From positions 62,001-126,000 of the forward strand of contig NZ_LUAV01000021.1 of assembly GCF_002078505.1 (NCBI RefSeq): a DNA stretch of 64,000 nucleotides. The letters are read 5' to 3'. Each line of letters opens with the position of its first letter. The first letter of the stretch is position 1. Positions 15,728 through 24,418 of this stretch are shown here, piece by piece. The position numbers and the translations under genes are program-made. The DNA is from Ensifer aridi. Lineage in GTDB: Bacteria; Pseudomonadota; Alphaproteobacteria; Rhizobiales; Rhizobiaceae. The notes beneath the pieces were generated by a model. The model did not search any database and was not told the origin of the DNA. It worked only from the letters and a program-made list of their open reading frames with translations.

Positions 15728-17067
15728 TCATGTTCAACCGACAGCCAATCGGGGCCACACTAATAGTGGTCATGGCATACCTAATGGTGGGCCTTGCCGC
15801 GATGCCAGCTCTCGCGGGCATGGCCATTGAGGAGGTCAAGACATCGAGCGGGATAAAGGCGTGGTTGGTGCAGGATTATTCGCTACCGATCATCACCATT
15901 CGTTTTGCATTCCGGGGCGGCAGCGCGCAGGATCCGTCCGGTAAGGAAGGCCTTGTGAATCTGCTGACTGGGTTGTTCGAGGAAGGAGCCGGTGACCTTG
16001 ACAGCGATGCCTTCCAGGAGCGGCTAGACGATGCTGGCGCCGAGATGTTCTTCGAGGCCGGGCCCGATGCCGTCTATGGCTATATTCGAGTGCTTGCCGA
16101 CCGGAAGGACGATGCGTTCGAACTTCTTCGGTTAGCAGTCGAACAGCCGCGCTTCGACCAGGCGCCAGTGGACCGCATTCGCGCCCAAATCGTCTCCGGC
16201 ATCCTTGCGCAAGCCAATGATCCCGAAATGGCCGCACACGTCGCATGGATGAAGGCGATCTATGGCGATCATCCGTATTCGCGGCGGCCGGAGGGTAGCG
16301 AGCAAACACTCGCCGCCGTCAAGACCTCCGATCTGAAGGCGCTTCATAAGCGGATTTTGGCGCGCAGCAATCTTGCCATTGCCGCGGTGGGAGCGATCGA
16401 TCCCGGCACACTCAAGCGCGATCTGGATCAGATATTCGGCGGACTGCCTGCTACCTCCTCCCTGACGCCGGTTGCGGACACGGTGCCTAAGCTAGGGCGG
16501 GCAATTCGAGTCCCGTATGACTTACCTCAGGAGCAACTGAGCCTAGCTTACCCGGGAATCAGCCGCAAAGACCCGCAATTCTTCGCAGTCTATCTCATGA
16601 ACCAAATCCTCGGCGGACACTCGTTCACGTCCAGGCTCTGGCATGAGGTGCGCGAGAAGCGAGGCCTCGCTTACGGCATCCACACCACCCTCGTGAACAA
16701 CGACCATGCTTCGGCGATCGTTATCAATACGGGGACCCGGCCAGACCGGGCCGCAGCGACGCTCTCCCTCATCCGCGCCGAGGTCAGGCGAATGTCGGAG
16801 GAGGGCGTCAGCGAAGACGAGCTCAAGGCGGCGAAGAAAAAGCTCATCGGCGGCTATGCGATCGAAAATCTGAACTCATCTAGTGCGATCGCCGCCACTT
16901 TGGTCGAAATCCAGCTGGGAGACCGCGGCATCAACTATATCGAACGGCGCAAACAACTGATCCAGGCAGTCACTGTGGAGGACGTCCGGGCAGTCGCGAA
17001 ACGGCTGCTCTCCGCCGACCCCACGGTCATGATCGTCGGACCGCCGCTCAAGGAAACGAAAGGCTGA
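15724..17067 (+). CDS. M16 family non-catalytic partner (y4wB-like)
   Basis: This 447-residue protein starts within the stop of the previous gene (ATGA overlap) and has a signal peptide (TLIVVMAYLMVGLAAMPALAG). It shows the M16 fold (IRFAFRGGSAQDPSGKEGLVNLLTGLFEEGAG ... LGGHSFTSRLWHEVREKRGLAYGI), but the zinc motif is missing: where the partner has HFLEH this protein reads LLTGLFEEG. The substrate-binding RxxxGLAY segment is kept. It therefore resembles the regulatory subunit of alpha/beta processing-peptidase pairs. Substrate unknown; no precursor peptide gene was recognised nearby. A GC-rich hairpin lies about 50 bases past the stop. Confidence 0.87.
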   Translation: MIMFNRQPIGATLIVVMAYLMVGLAAMPALAGMAIEEVKTSSGIKAWLVQDYSLPIITIRFAFRGGSAQDPSGKEGLVNLLTGLFEEGAGDLDSDAFQERLDDAGAEMFFEAGPDAVYGYIRVLADRKDDAFELLRLAVEQPRFDQAPVDRIRAQIVSGILAQANDPEMAAHVAWMKAIYGDHPYSRRPEGSEQTLAAVKTSDLKALHKRILARSNLAIAAVGAIDPGTLKRDLDQIFGGLPATSSLTPVADTVPKLGRAIRVPYDLPQEQLSLAYPGISRKDPQFFAVYLMNQILGGHSFTSRLWHEVREKRGLAYGIHTTLVNNDHASAIVINTGTRPDRAAATLSLIRAEVRRMSEEGVSEDELKAAKKKLIGGYAIENLNSSSAIAATLVEIQLGDRGINYIERRKQLIQAVTVEDVRAVAKRLLSADPTVMIVGPPLKETKG

Positions 17068-17116
17068 CCCTCTAGTGGAGGCCCGGCTGGTAGCGGCTGG
17101 GCCGACCTTTTCCACC

Positions 17117-17129
17117 GCCCCGGCGGGGC
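17117..17129 (+). terminator. GC hairpin after the M16 pair
   Basis: GCCCC-GGC-GGGGC forms a compact stem-loop about 50 bases past the stop. The same core occurs after the first NodO-like gene (514-528). No T-run follows. Confidence 0.3.
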
Positions 17130-18147
17130 CCGCCAGCTTATCCAGCCGACATGACCACTCGACCCTTGGATTGAGGTCGCCACGTTAACGATAAAAGCAG
17201 CGAGCACACCGCCATGTCGTCTTAAGATTTGCTCTACCGTCCCTTTGAGACGCTGATCCGTTCACTTCACATTCCCAGACAGCTGCCGGCAAGCGGGCCA
17301 TTGCGCACGTATGTTCCGTGCCGTGCTGCGACGAGCGCCATCCTTGCGGCCGACGCCGAGGGAACAATCTGGGGCTTCTCAGTCATTGTGGACTGAGTGA
17401 GCGCGGAGGGTGCGGCAGGTTTCCTCGACGCGGACCGCCTTCGCTGACCAATCTCGGCTTTATGGTTTTCCCGGTACTGCCGCTCCTTATCGTCCTGGCC
17501 AATACGTTGAACTCTCAGACACCGGCGGCCTACATGCCAGCCGCGATGAATGGCAGGTCTGATGCTCTCGTTTGATCTTACGCAAGCACGGTCGATTTAC
17601 GCGCCATTACCAATGCAAGTGAGGGATATTAATTCGGACCCTGATTCGCCCCTATCGTTTACAGGTGGCGACCTGCGTCCACACTCCGCGCCAGCGTTCG
17701 CACCACATTTTCCCGCGTTAGCCGTAGTGCGTGGACATCAAGCCGCTCACTCAGCAACGGGTTCTCCAGCACTTGCCGCTATCTCAGCAGTGCTCACCGC
17801 CGGAGGGATACTGATTTCTCTCTGGCATAACGCGACTATGCACGCACGCACGGGAGGGGTTCGTTCACGCTCTCTCCTTGGGGTAACGTCAAGATCACAA
17901 TCAGGACCTAATTCACGATAATTGCCTGTGGAACGGCGGTACGGGGGGCCCCGGGCCTCGAGTGTGCCGGCTCAACCGGCGTAATGTACTCGAGCGCGGC
18001 CGCTCCTGCGACGCTGGACACATGCTGCCAAAGACAGTGTTTGACCTAGCAGTGGTCTACGAGTTACTCACGGAACTAACCCGCTTACGCGTGCCCAGTT
18101 GAGGCGTCATACAAATGTGCTTAGGGTAGCGGTCGCGGACGCACAGA
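17130..18147. other. 1-kb stretch with no recognised gene
   Basis: Several short plus-strand frames (for example 17318-17575 and 17550-17921) have no recognisable family, and I see no convincing ribosome binding sites. It may be decayed DNA. Confidence 0.4.
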
Positions 18148-18181
18148 TGCCTCAATTGAGTTGCTGACTTTCAGTTGAGCT
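18148..18181 (+). promoter_or_regulatory. two vir-box-like motifs upstream of the HTH gene
   Basis: The palindrome CTCAATTGAG (18151-18160) and the motif CTTTCAGTTGAGC (18168-18180) resemble VirG-binding dodecads (TTNCAATTGNAAY). The second shares TTTCAGTTGAG with the motif upstream of the P450. Their centres are about 19 bases apart. Function inferred. Confidence 0.3.
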
Positions 18182-18265
18182 ATGTCAAAGGAGTGTGTCG
18201 ACAGATGTGGGACTCATATCATGGCTCCCGAAGAGCAAATAAGATTACGGACTGAGGAGGCGATT

Positions 18266-18703
18266 GTGTTGAGTGTTAACTCTGAAAAGAATAGAGGTAA
18301 GCCAAACTCTGTGGATGCCCATGTCGGCCGGCGAATTCGCCAGCGGCGTGTATGGCAGAACATGTCGCAGGCGACTCTCGGCGAAGCCATCGGGGTGACG
18401 TTTCAACAGGTCCAAAAATATGAAAAGGGCGTGAACCGCGTCGGCGCTGGCCGGCTCCAGCAGATTTCGAAGGCTCTGAAAGTGCGGCCTTCCTACTTCT
18501 TTGAAGGTAATCCTGACGAAATCCAATCGGTCGGGCAGTCCGCCGAAAATCAGGTCGATATCCCGCCCGAAGTGATTGAATTCGCTGCAAGCGAGGAAGG
18601 GATCGATCTCATTAGAGCCTTTTCCCGCGTGGGCGACCATGATGTACGCTGCCGAATCGTAATGCTGGTAGAATCTCTGGCGAACACGAGTGGTAATGTG
18701 TAA
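18266..18703 (+). CDS. HTH transcriptional regulator (y4wC-like, XRE family)
   Basis: The protein has an XRE/Cro-type helix-turn-helix at about residues 17-70 (VGRRIRQRR, MSQATLGEAIGVTFQQVQKYEKGVNRVGAGRLQQISKAL), then YFFEG and an acidic C-terminal half (PPEVIEFAASEEGIDLIRAFSRV) as in rhizobial/Agrobacterium plasmid regulators of the y4wC type. GTG at 18266 has AGGAGG five bases upstream and is preferred; an ATG at 18182 would add 28 residues. Target genes unknown. Position after the M16 pair matches the y4wA-y4wB-y4wC order I recall from pNGR234a. Two vir-box-like motifs lie upstream. Confidence 0.82.
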   Translation: MLSVNSEKNRGKPNSVDAHVGRRIRQRRVWQNMSQATLGEAIGVTFQQVQKYEKGVNRVGAGRLQQISKALKVRPSYFFEGNPDEIQSVGQSAENQVDIPPEVIEFAASEEGIDLIRAFSRVGDHDVRCRIVMLVESLANTSGNV

Positions 18704-19431
18704 CGCCCCGCCTCGGGTGCAGGCAGGGTGCTCTAACGTCAGACCGCACCGCCGCAGTACGTAAATTAGTCAGCTAGTCCATCTGAAACTCTCGCGCGTT
18801 CTTCAACGGGGCGCGCTTCCGTGTGCTTGAGGTGTCAGATCGCACTGAGATTGGTGCTATGAATCGATGGTAGACTGCCAATGAATACGATGAGGCGACT
18901 GACGCATGCCCTAGAACTAATGCAACTGCCTCGGGTGCGCTCTCCCGTGGAGAGTACCCCATCCAATGCCGGCCAGCCCACGCAGACCCGGACTCGCAGC
19001 CAGTGGACGCCAACACCTATGGACAAGTCGAAGTTGCACGAGCCGGAGTTCGGCAAGCCGACGCTGTTGTGCAATTGCAAGAGCCGCTGCCGGTCTCGCG
19101 ATCTCGCACAAGATCCAACGCCGATTTCACAAGGGCCCTCTTGGCGATAGCGTCATCAAGATCTGCTATGGTTACGACAACCTGGCGCAGGGCTTGGTGC
19201 ATCCACAGGGCCGATAGCTGCCATACAAACAACCGATTTCTCGAATGTCGCCGAATGCTGCATAAACGCCAACAGCAGCTTTCGCCCGCATCGATGTGCG
19301 GCTGTTTCGTTCAGCTGGTTGATGAGGCGGCTCGACGAAGACATGGGGCAGCCGGCCATAAGTGCGAACGCGCCTGTGCAGCTTAAACTGTTATGCCAGT
19401 ATGGAAGTTCCTAAACGAAGGGAGTGATCGG
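18704..19431. other. 730-base stretch with no recognised gene
   Basis: Frames on both strands between the HTH gene and the flavin reductase show no known family. The segment 19000-19230 has an open plus frame without similarity that I can name. Confidence 0.4.
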
Positions 19432-19971
19432 ATGCCGGACCAGCCTTACGTGCACACGGACGTAATGAACAGCGATGGCGCAGACCTTCCGGTGAACGCG
19501 GACGGCCTGAAATTTGCTTTGCGCAGGATGAGCGGTGGCGTCAGCGTCATCACCACAGGGCAGGGCGAGGAACGTACCGGAGCAACCGTTACTTCCGCGA
19601 CGGCCCTCTCTGTCGAGCCTCCATGCATGCTCGTTTCTCTCAATCGTTCCTGCTCAACGTGGCCTGCCGTTGCGCGATTCGGCCATTTTTGCGTGAACAT
19701 CCTGGGCCATGCCCACGAGGTACTCGCGAGCCAATTCGCCGGCCTCGGCGGGCTGACGGGCGCGGACCGTTACCGCGGTGCCAAGTGGACTCAACTCATC
19801 AGCGGCGCGCCCGTCCTTCAGGGTGCGGCGGCGGCCATCGACTGCGAGCTTGAGGAGGCCATAGAAAGGCACAGCCATGTGATTGTGCTCGGCCGCGTCG
19901 TCGGCATTTGTATCGGGAACGGAGGTTCATTGGTTTATCGTGACGGCCGTTATTTTGCATTTGCCGAGTAG
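19432..19971 (+). CDS. flavin reductase-like FMN-binding protein
   Basis: The 179-residue protein has the flavin reductase/FMN-binding split-barrel pattern: LKFALRRMSGGVSVITTGQ, GATVTSATALSVEPPCMLVSLNRSCSTWPAV, FCVNILGHAHEVLASQFAG and the C-terminal HVIVLGRVVGI...LVYRDGRYF. Such proteins use NAD(P)H to reduce flavin for a partner monooxygenase, or bind flavin as oxidoreductases. ATG at 19432 follows AAGGGAG; an ATG at 19393 would add a non-conserved extension. No partner oxygenase is adjacent; the P450 lies 6 kb away and does not normally use free flavin. Confidence 0.85.
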   Translation: MPDQPYVHTDVMNSDGADLPVNADGLKFALRRMSGGVSVITTGQGEERTGATVTSATALSVEPPCMLVSLNRSCSTWPAVARFGHFCVNILGHAHEVLASQFAGLGGLTGADRYRGAKWTQLISGAPVLQGAAAAIDCELEEAIERHSHVIVLGRVVGICIGNGGSLVYRDGRYFAFAE

Positions 19972-20196
19972 GGCCATAAGCAAGCCACCCCCGCACTGCA
20001 ACTTGTTTTCTTTTGGATTTCTGCAACAGGAGCATCTGACGGTTGCGGCAATATTGGAATGTCCGCACTAGCGCAACGCAGAAATCGCACTTTGATTTCC
20101 GCACAGCCACCAAGCGCCTGGATTTGCGACAAATACCGGACCGATTGACATAGCGCAAAGACAACGGGAAAGCGCGCCGGCTAGTGTGATGCTGAT

Positions 20197-21552
20197 GTGA
20201 GCATGGGACACCAGCCTTTGCAGACTCCAATCCTGGAAAAGTATTGCGATGCTCGCCTGCCTTGGTACACCATTTACCCGACGGTACCGGAATTCTCCGC
20301 GTCGGTGGGCGTCAAGGCTTGTGAGAACTGGCTGAGCCGCTTGCCGAGCAACGAGTCGGTGTCGCTCTATCTCCACGTGCCGTTCTGCCGCTCGATCTGT
20401 TGGTACTGCGGCTTCCCTACCACCAGCACTCGCCGGGAGGCGCCGGTCCTCAATTACTTAGCGGTGCTGCGTGAGGAGATCCGTTTGGTCGCAGAGCAAG
20501 CTCCCCAAGCGTTGCTCGTGAGTGACGTGCATTTTGGCGGCGGAACGCCGAACCTTATCGGGCCAGCGGAGTTCCTCGCGCTGATGGAATTCCTGCGTCG
20601 CCGCTTCGCATTCACGAAAACCGCTACGGTAGCGGTTGAGATCGACCCGCGCACATTCACAATGGAGATGGCCGAAGCCTTAGGAAACGCCGGTGTGACC
20701 CGCGCGAGTCTTGGCGTGCAGAGCTTCGATCCTGTTGTTCAAGTAGCGGTCAACCGGGTTCAGACTGAGGCGCAGATCGCGGCTGCCCTCGAAAATCTGC
20801 GCCAGCATGGAATAAACCGCGTCAACTTCGACCTCATGTACGGTCTCCCTCATCAGACGGTGGAGTCGTGCGTTGAGACCGCGTCGAGGGCGGTGGCCAT
20901 GCGCCCCGATCGGCTTGCGGTTTTTGGTTACGCACACATTCCTTCGTTCAAAAGAAATCAGCGCCTTATCGAACAGACAGCACTGCCGGACACCACTGCT
21001 CGTGCCGAACAAGCTGCGGCCGTGGCCGAGACCCTGGTTGCCGCCGGCTACCGAGAGATCGGGCTTGACCATTTCGCCCTTCCGGACGACGAACTCGCGG
21101 TGGCGCAGAAAGCCGGGCGCCTGCGGCGTAACTCCTTGGGTTACTCGGCCGACACCTGTAAAACGCTGATCGGCTTCGGTGCCTCCGCCATCGGCCGTCT
21201 CGGCGACGGCTACCTCCAGAACGAGGTTGCAACGGGTTCCTACACGCGGCAGATCAGAGCTGGCCACCTCGCGACGTCAAAGGGCCACCGTCTCACCGAC
21301 GAAGACCGCGTACGAGGCGCCGTCATCGAGCGGCTGATGTGCGACTTGGAGGCGGACGTGCCGGCAATCTGCGCCGCCCACGGATTTGACCCTATTCCGA
21401 TCCTCGATTCAGCTGAACGCTTGGCGATACTGGCCAGTGACGAGATAGTAGACATCGAAAAGGGTATTGTTCGCGTGAGACAAGAGCACCGCTTCATACT
21501 CCGCGCTGTTGCTGCCGCATTTGATGCTTATCTCGCCGCTCGCCTTGGCTAG
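20197..21552 (+). CDS. divergent HemN-like radical SAM protein
   Basis: This 451-residue protein resembles oxygen-independent coproporphyrinogen III oxidase throughout (VSLYLHVPFCRSICWYCGF, HFGGGTPNLIG, EIDPRTF, RASLGVQSFDP, NFDLMYGLPHQT, GLDHFALPDDELA, GFGASAIG). The radical SAM cysteines are C64, C68 and C71, but the fourth cysteine of true HemN (CGC) is Phe73 here. The N-terminal signature PRYTSYPTA reads PWYTIYPTV. The gene converges with an orthodox hemN at 21742-23094. GTG at 20197 or ATG at 20203 starts it, without a strong ribosome site. It may have altered activity or be an inactive paralog; HemN-type annotation is by homology only. Confidence 0.8.
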   Translation: MSMGHQPLQTPILEKYCDARLPWYTIYPTVPEFSASVGVKACENWLSRLPSNESVSLYLHVPFCRSICWYCGFPTTSTRREAPVLNYLAVLREEIRLVAEQAPQALLVSDVHFGGGTPNLIGPAEFLALMEFLRRRFAFTKTATVAVEIDPRTFTMEMAEALGNAGVTRASLGVQSFDPVVQVAVNRVQTEAQIAAALENLRQHGINRVNFDLMYGLPHQTVESCVETASRAVAMRPDRLAVFGYAHIPSFKRNQRLIEQTALPDTTARAEQAAAVAETLVAAGYREIGLDHFALPDDELAVAQKAGRLRRNSLGYSADTCKTLIGFGASAIGRLGDGYLQNEVATGSYTRQIRAGHLATSKGHRLTDEDRVRGAVIERLMCDLEADVPAICAAHGFDPIPILDSAERLAILASDEIVDIEKGIVRVRQEHRFILRAVAAAFDAYLAARLG

Positions 21553-21741
21553 CACAACCAGGGAAGCGAGAGCGGAACCTTTGATGCGCAAGGCCCTGTC
21601 TTCAGGTACACGCTGCCCATATCGGCGCCAAGGCGCTGTCTCGACCGCATTCCGCCCGTGTTTGGCCAAACGAACGGGATCGGCATCGACCCGCACTGGA
21701 GCGCTCCGCGGAATCGAGACTCCCAGAGTCGAGAGATAGCC

Positions 21742-23094
21742 TCACGCCACCCTGCTATGCACGCGACGCGACTGCTCCAGATAGGCGTCGAAGGCTGCCG
21801 CCACGGCGCGGATCAGGAAATGTCGTTCCTCACGAAGGCGGATCACGCCGCCCTCGCGTTGTAGGACGCCATCCTTTTCGAGCATGGCGAGGCTCTCATT
21901 GCCATCAAGCACACTGCCGGATTCGAAACCGTGCGCGGCGGCAATAGCCGCAACGTCGGCGGAAAAGTCGCACATCAGCCGCTCAATGATGGCTGCCCGT
22001 AGCCGGTCCTCCTCCGTCAAACGATAACCTTTCACTGTGGCGAGATGGCCGCGTGCGATCTTTTGTGCATAGAGGCGGGGCGCCACCTCGTTTTGAAGAT
22101 AGCCCTCCGACGTCCGCCCGATCGCCGATGCACCAAAGCCTATCAGAGCTTCACAGGCATCGGTCGTGTAGCCCTGGAAACTGCGATGCAATTTCCCTGT
22201 GGCCTGAGCGACGGCGAGGCTGTCATCCGCTTTGGCGAAGTGATCGAAGCCGATGCGGCGATAGCCTGCCGCCATTAGGGTTTCGGCGATTGCCTCCGCC
22301 TGCGCGATACGGCCTTCCGCATCGGCAAGTGCGGCCTCGTCAATCAGCTTCTGGTGTTTCTTAAAGAAGGGGACATGTCCGTAGCCAAAGACGGCGAAGC
22401 GGTTGGGACCCATGGCGATCGCCGCTTCGGCCGTCTCGACACAAGATTGTACCGTCTGGTGCGGCAGGCCGTAGATGAGATCCAAGTTGATGCTGCCGAC
22501 GCCCGCCGCCCGCAGCTGGGCGACGGCCTCCGCCGTCCGTTCCTCAGTTTGGATCCGATTGATGGCCTTCTGCACGAGCGGATCGAGGCTCTGAACGCCG
22601 AGGCTGGCGCGGTTCACGCCTGCTTCGCCAAGAGCTATCACCATCTCCTCTTGGAGCGTACGCGGGTCGATTTCCACGGCGATCTCCGCGGCAATCGCGA
22701 AGTCGAAACGGTCACGTAGAAGTTGGAACAGCTCCAGAAATTTCCGTGGCCGGATGATTGTCGGCGTCCCCCCTCCAAAATGCACGTGACCAACGCTGAG
22801 CCGTTTCTTCGCCGCCGCAGAGACCAGGCACACCTCCTCACGGAGCGCTGCCAAGTAGTCGAGGATCGGTTCGTCGCGCTTGGTTATCGTTGTATGACAG
22901 CCGCAATACCAGCACATCGATCGGCAGTACGGGATATGCAGATAGAGCGATACTGGCTTCTCCGCAGAAAGGGATGCGAGCCAGTCGCCGTAGGTGTCGG
23001 CACCGATCGCGGACGAAAAGTGGGGAGCCGTCGGATAGCTTGTATAGCGGGGCAGCATTGCCTCGCGGTATTTTGCGAGAAGATCTGGTTGCAT
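21742..23094 (-). CDS. hemN: oxygen-independent coproporphyrinogen III oxidase
   Basis: This 450-residue radical SAM enzyme converts coproporphyrinogen III to protoporphyrinogen IX without oxygen, as needed for heme in microaerobic nodules. It keeps all HemN marks: LPRYTSYPTAPHF, the four cysteines C57, C61, C64 and C66 in YCRSMCWYCGC, GGGTPT, EIDPRT, RASLGVQS, LDLIYGLPHQT and GFGASAIG. The start at 23094 gives MQPDLLAKY, the usual N-terminus; an upstream in-frame ATG at 23136 is less likely. TTGAGCAATGTCAA, a FixK/Fnr half-site pair, lies 68 bases upstream, so low-oxygen induction is likely. The divergent paralog ends tail to tail with it. Confidence 0.93.
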   Translation of the reverse strand: MQPDLLAKYREAMLPRYTSYPTAPHFSSAIGADTYGDWLASLSAEKPVSLYLHIPYCRSMCWYCGCHTTITKRDEPILDYLAALREEVCLVSAAAKKRLSVGHVHFGGGTPTIIRPRKFLELFQLLRDRFDFAIAAEIAVEIDPRTLQEEMVIALGEAGVNRASLGVQSLDPLVQKAINRIQTEERTAEAVAQLRAAGVGSINLDLIYGLPHQTVQSCVETAEAAIAMGPNRFAVFGYGHVPFFKKHQKLIDEAALADAEGRIAQAEAIAETLMAAGYRRIGFDHFAKADDSLAVAQATGKLHRSFQGYTTDACEALIGFGASAIGRTSEGYLQNEVAPRLYAQKIARGHLATVKGYRLTEEDRLRAAIIERLMCDFSADVAAIAAAHGFESGSVLDGNESLAMLEKDGVLQREGGVIRLREERHFLIRAVAAAFDAYLEQSRRVHSRVA

Positions 23095-23162
23095 GGGCGT
23101 CCTTGTGGTTCCAGGAAGGCACCGTTCGGCTGCCATCGTAGAGAGGCATCGGCCGCCACTCT

Positions 23163-23176
23163 TTGAGCAATGTCAA
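23163..23176 (-). promoter_or_regulatory. FixK/Fnr-type box upstream of hemN
   Basis: TTGAGCAATGTCAA keeps both half-sites TTGA and TCAA with six bases between them. It lies 68 bases upstream of the hemN start. hemN genes of rhizobia are known targets of FixK/FnrN. Confidence 0.55.
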
Positions 23177-23387
23177 AGACACGCAGAAAGGCTGCTCCCG
23201 TTTCCTCGCTGCCGTACTCTTCATGGTGGCTAGCAACGAGTATTGGCGAATCGACGAGCTGGAACTGAGGGCCTGTGACAAAACCTCACGTCTGCGATCT
23301 GCGCGAGTTAGTTCAATGACAGTTGGCTAGGTGGGGACGACCATCCTCCAAATACCGCATTCAAAAACGCGGGCTTCACCCGATTGT

Positions 23388-23401
23388 TTGATAAGGATCA
23401 A
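23388..23401 (+). promoter_or_regulatory. FixK anaerobox upstream of the pseudoazurin gene
   Basis: TTGATAAGGATCAA is a perfect TTGAT-N4-ATCAA site, 74 bases upstream of the GTG start. Confidence 0.8.
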
Positions 23402-23475
23402 AGTGACCGCATCGTCTCTACTGTATCTCCTTGCATCGCGAGCCAAGCCGGCTCTGAAACCAAAGGAGAATTTCC

Positions 23476-23922
23476 GTGCGCACATTTGCGAAAGCCGCTG
23501 TCGCTGCCGCCATCCTTGCCGTTTTTGCCAGCACCGCAAACGGCGCCGAGTTCGAGGTTCACATGCTCAACAAGGGCGCCGAGGGCCCGATGGTGTTTGA
23601 GCCGGCATTCGTCAACGTGAAGCCGGGCGACAGCGTTACCTTTATCCCGAAGGACAAGGGGCATAACGTCGAGACGATCAAGGGCATGATCCCAGACGGC
23701 GCCAGCCCCTTCAAGAGCAAGCCGAACGAGACTTATAAGGTCACGTTCGATGTCCCCGGCCTTTACGCCGTCAAATGCGCGCCGCATGTCGGCATGGGCA
23801 TGGTCGGCGTTGTGATTGTGGGCGATGCACCTGCCAATGTCGAAAAGGTGAAGGCCGGCAAGCTGCCGAAAAAGGCAGTGGAGCGCCTTCATGCCGCTAT
23901 CGCGGCTGCCATCCAGGAATAA
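23476..23922 (+). CDS. azu: pseudoazurin, periplasmic blue copper protein
   Basis: The 148-residue protein has a signal peptide (about residues 1-23, ending STANGA), then the cupredoxin domain. Type 1 copper ligands are His in KGHNVET and the Cys-His-Met set in VKCAPHVGMGM. Pseudoazurins carry electrons between the cytochrome bc1 complex and terminal reductases or oxidases under low oxygen. GTG start with AAGGAG seven bases upstream. The perfect anaerobox in front and the position next to hemN and fixLJ point to FixK control; S. meliloti pSymA has a similar arrangement. Confidence 0.92.
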   Translation: MRTFAKAAVAAAILAVFASTANGAEFEVHMLNKGAEGPMVFEPAFVNVKPGDSVTFIPKDKGHNVETIKGMIPDGASPFKSKPNETYKVTFDVPGLYAVKCAPHVGMGMVGVVIVGDAPANVEKVKAGKLPKKAVERLHAAIAAAIQE

Positions 23923-24418
23923 TCGGGAATTTGGCAGATGACGGGTCGGTCCCGCTGGTTTGCTTGGCGTCTCGCTTTTGGTGTTCGAGCTGCGCTGGAT
24001 TTTTAAAGAAGCGGCATTCGGCACGTGGCCGATCTTGCCGGAGGGAGCGTTGTTGTCTAGGGCTTGCTCTCGTCCGGACCTGCCAGCTCATCCTCGACCG
24101 TCCGTCTCCTTGCGCATAGAGAGCGGAATAGGCAGACCATATCCATTTCTCCTGCGCCCCCCACTCACGACTTCTCGGCCGGGTGCAGCTTCTCTAGTGG
24201 GAAGACTCTGTCCCGAGCGCCTCTTCGAGAGGCATCGAGGAGGGGATCGTCGCTTGGCTCGATTTAGTCCTCAGATCACGCCGTCGGGGGCCACGAGATC
24301 ATGGGACGATTTGTTCCAGTCTGGCCGGATGGCTGACCGGCACCAACCTGGGTTATAGAGGGAGCGACAATTTGCGATTGGCGCACGACGGCTATTCGTT
24401 CCTGCAGTGGATTAGGGA
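23923..24418. other. 500-base stretch upstream of fixL, nothing recognised
   Basis: The plus-strand frame 23960-24358 is open but shows no known family. The fixL promoter must lie here; no regulatory motif was identified. Confidence 0.4.

Noticed and set aside
18881..19386. Open plus-strand frames between the HTH gene and the flavin reductase
   Set aside because: No ribosome sites, no known family, and frames overlap each other on both strands.
20145..20158. FixK-like motif TTGACATAGCGCAA before the divergent HemN-like gene
   Set aside because: The second half-site reads GCAA, not TCAA, and the inner positions do not match, so it is too weak to list as a site.
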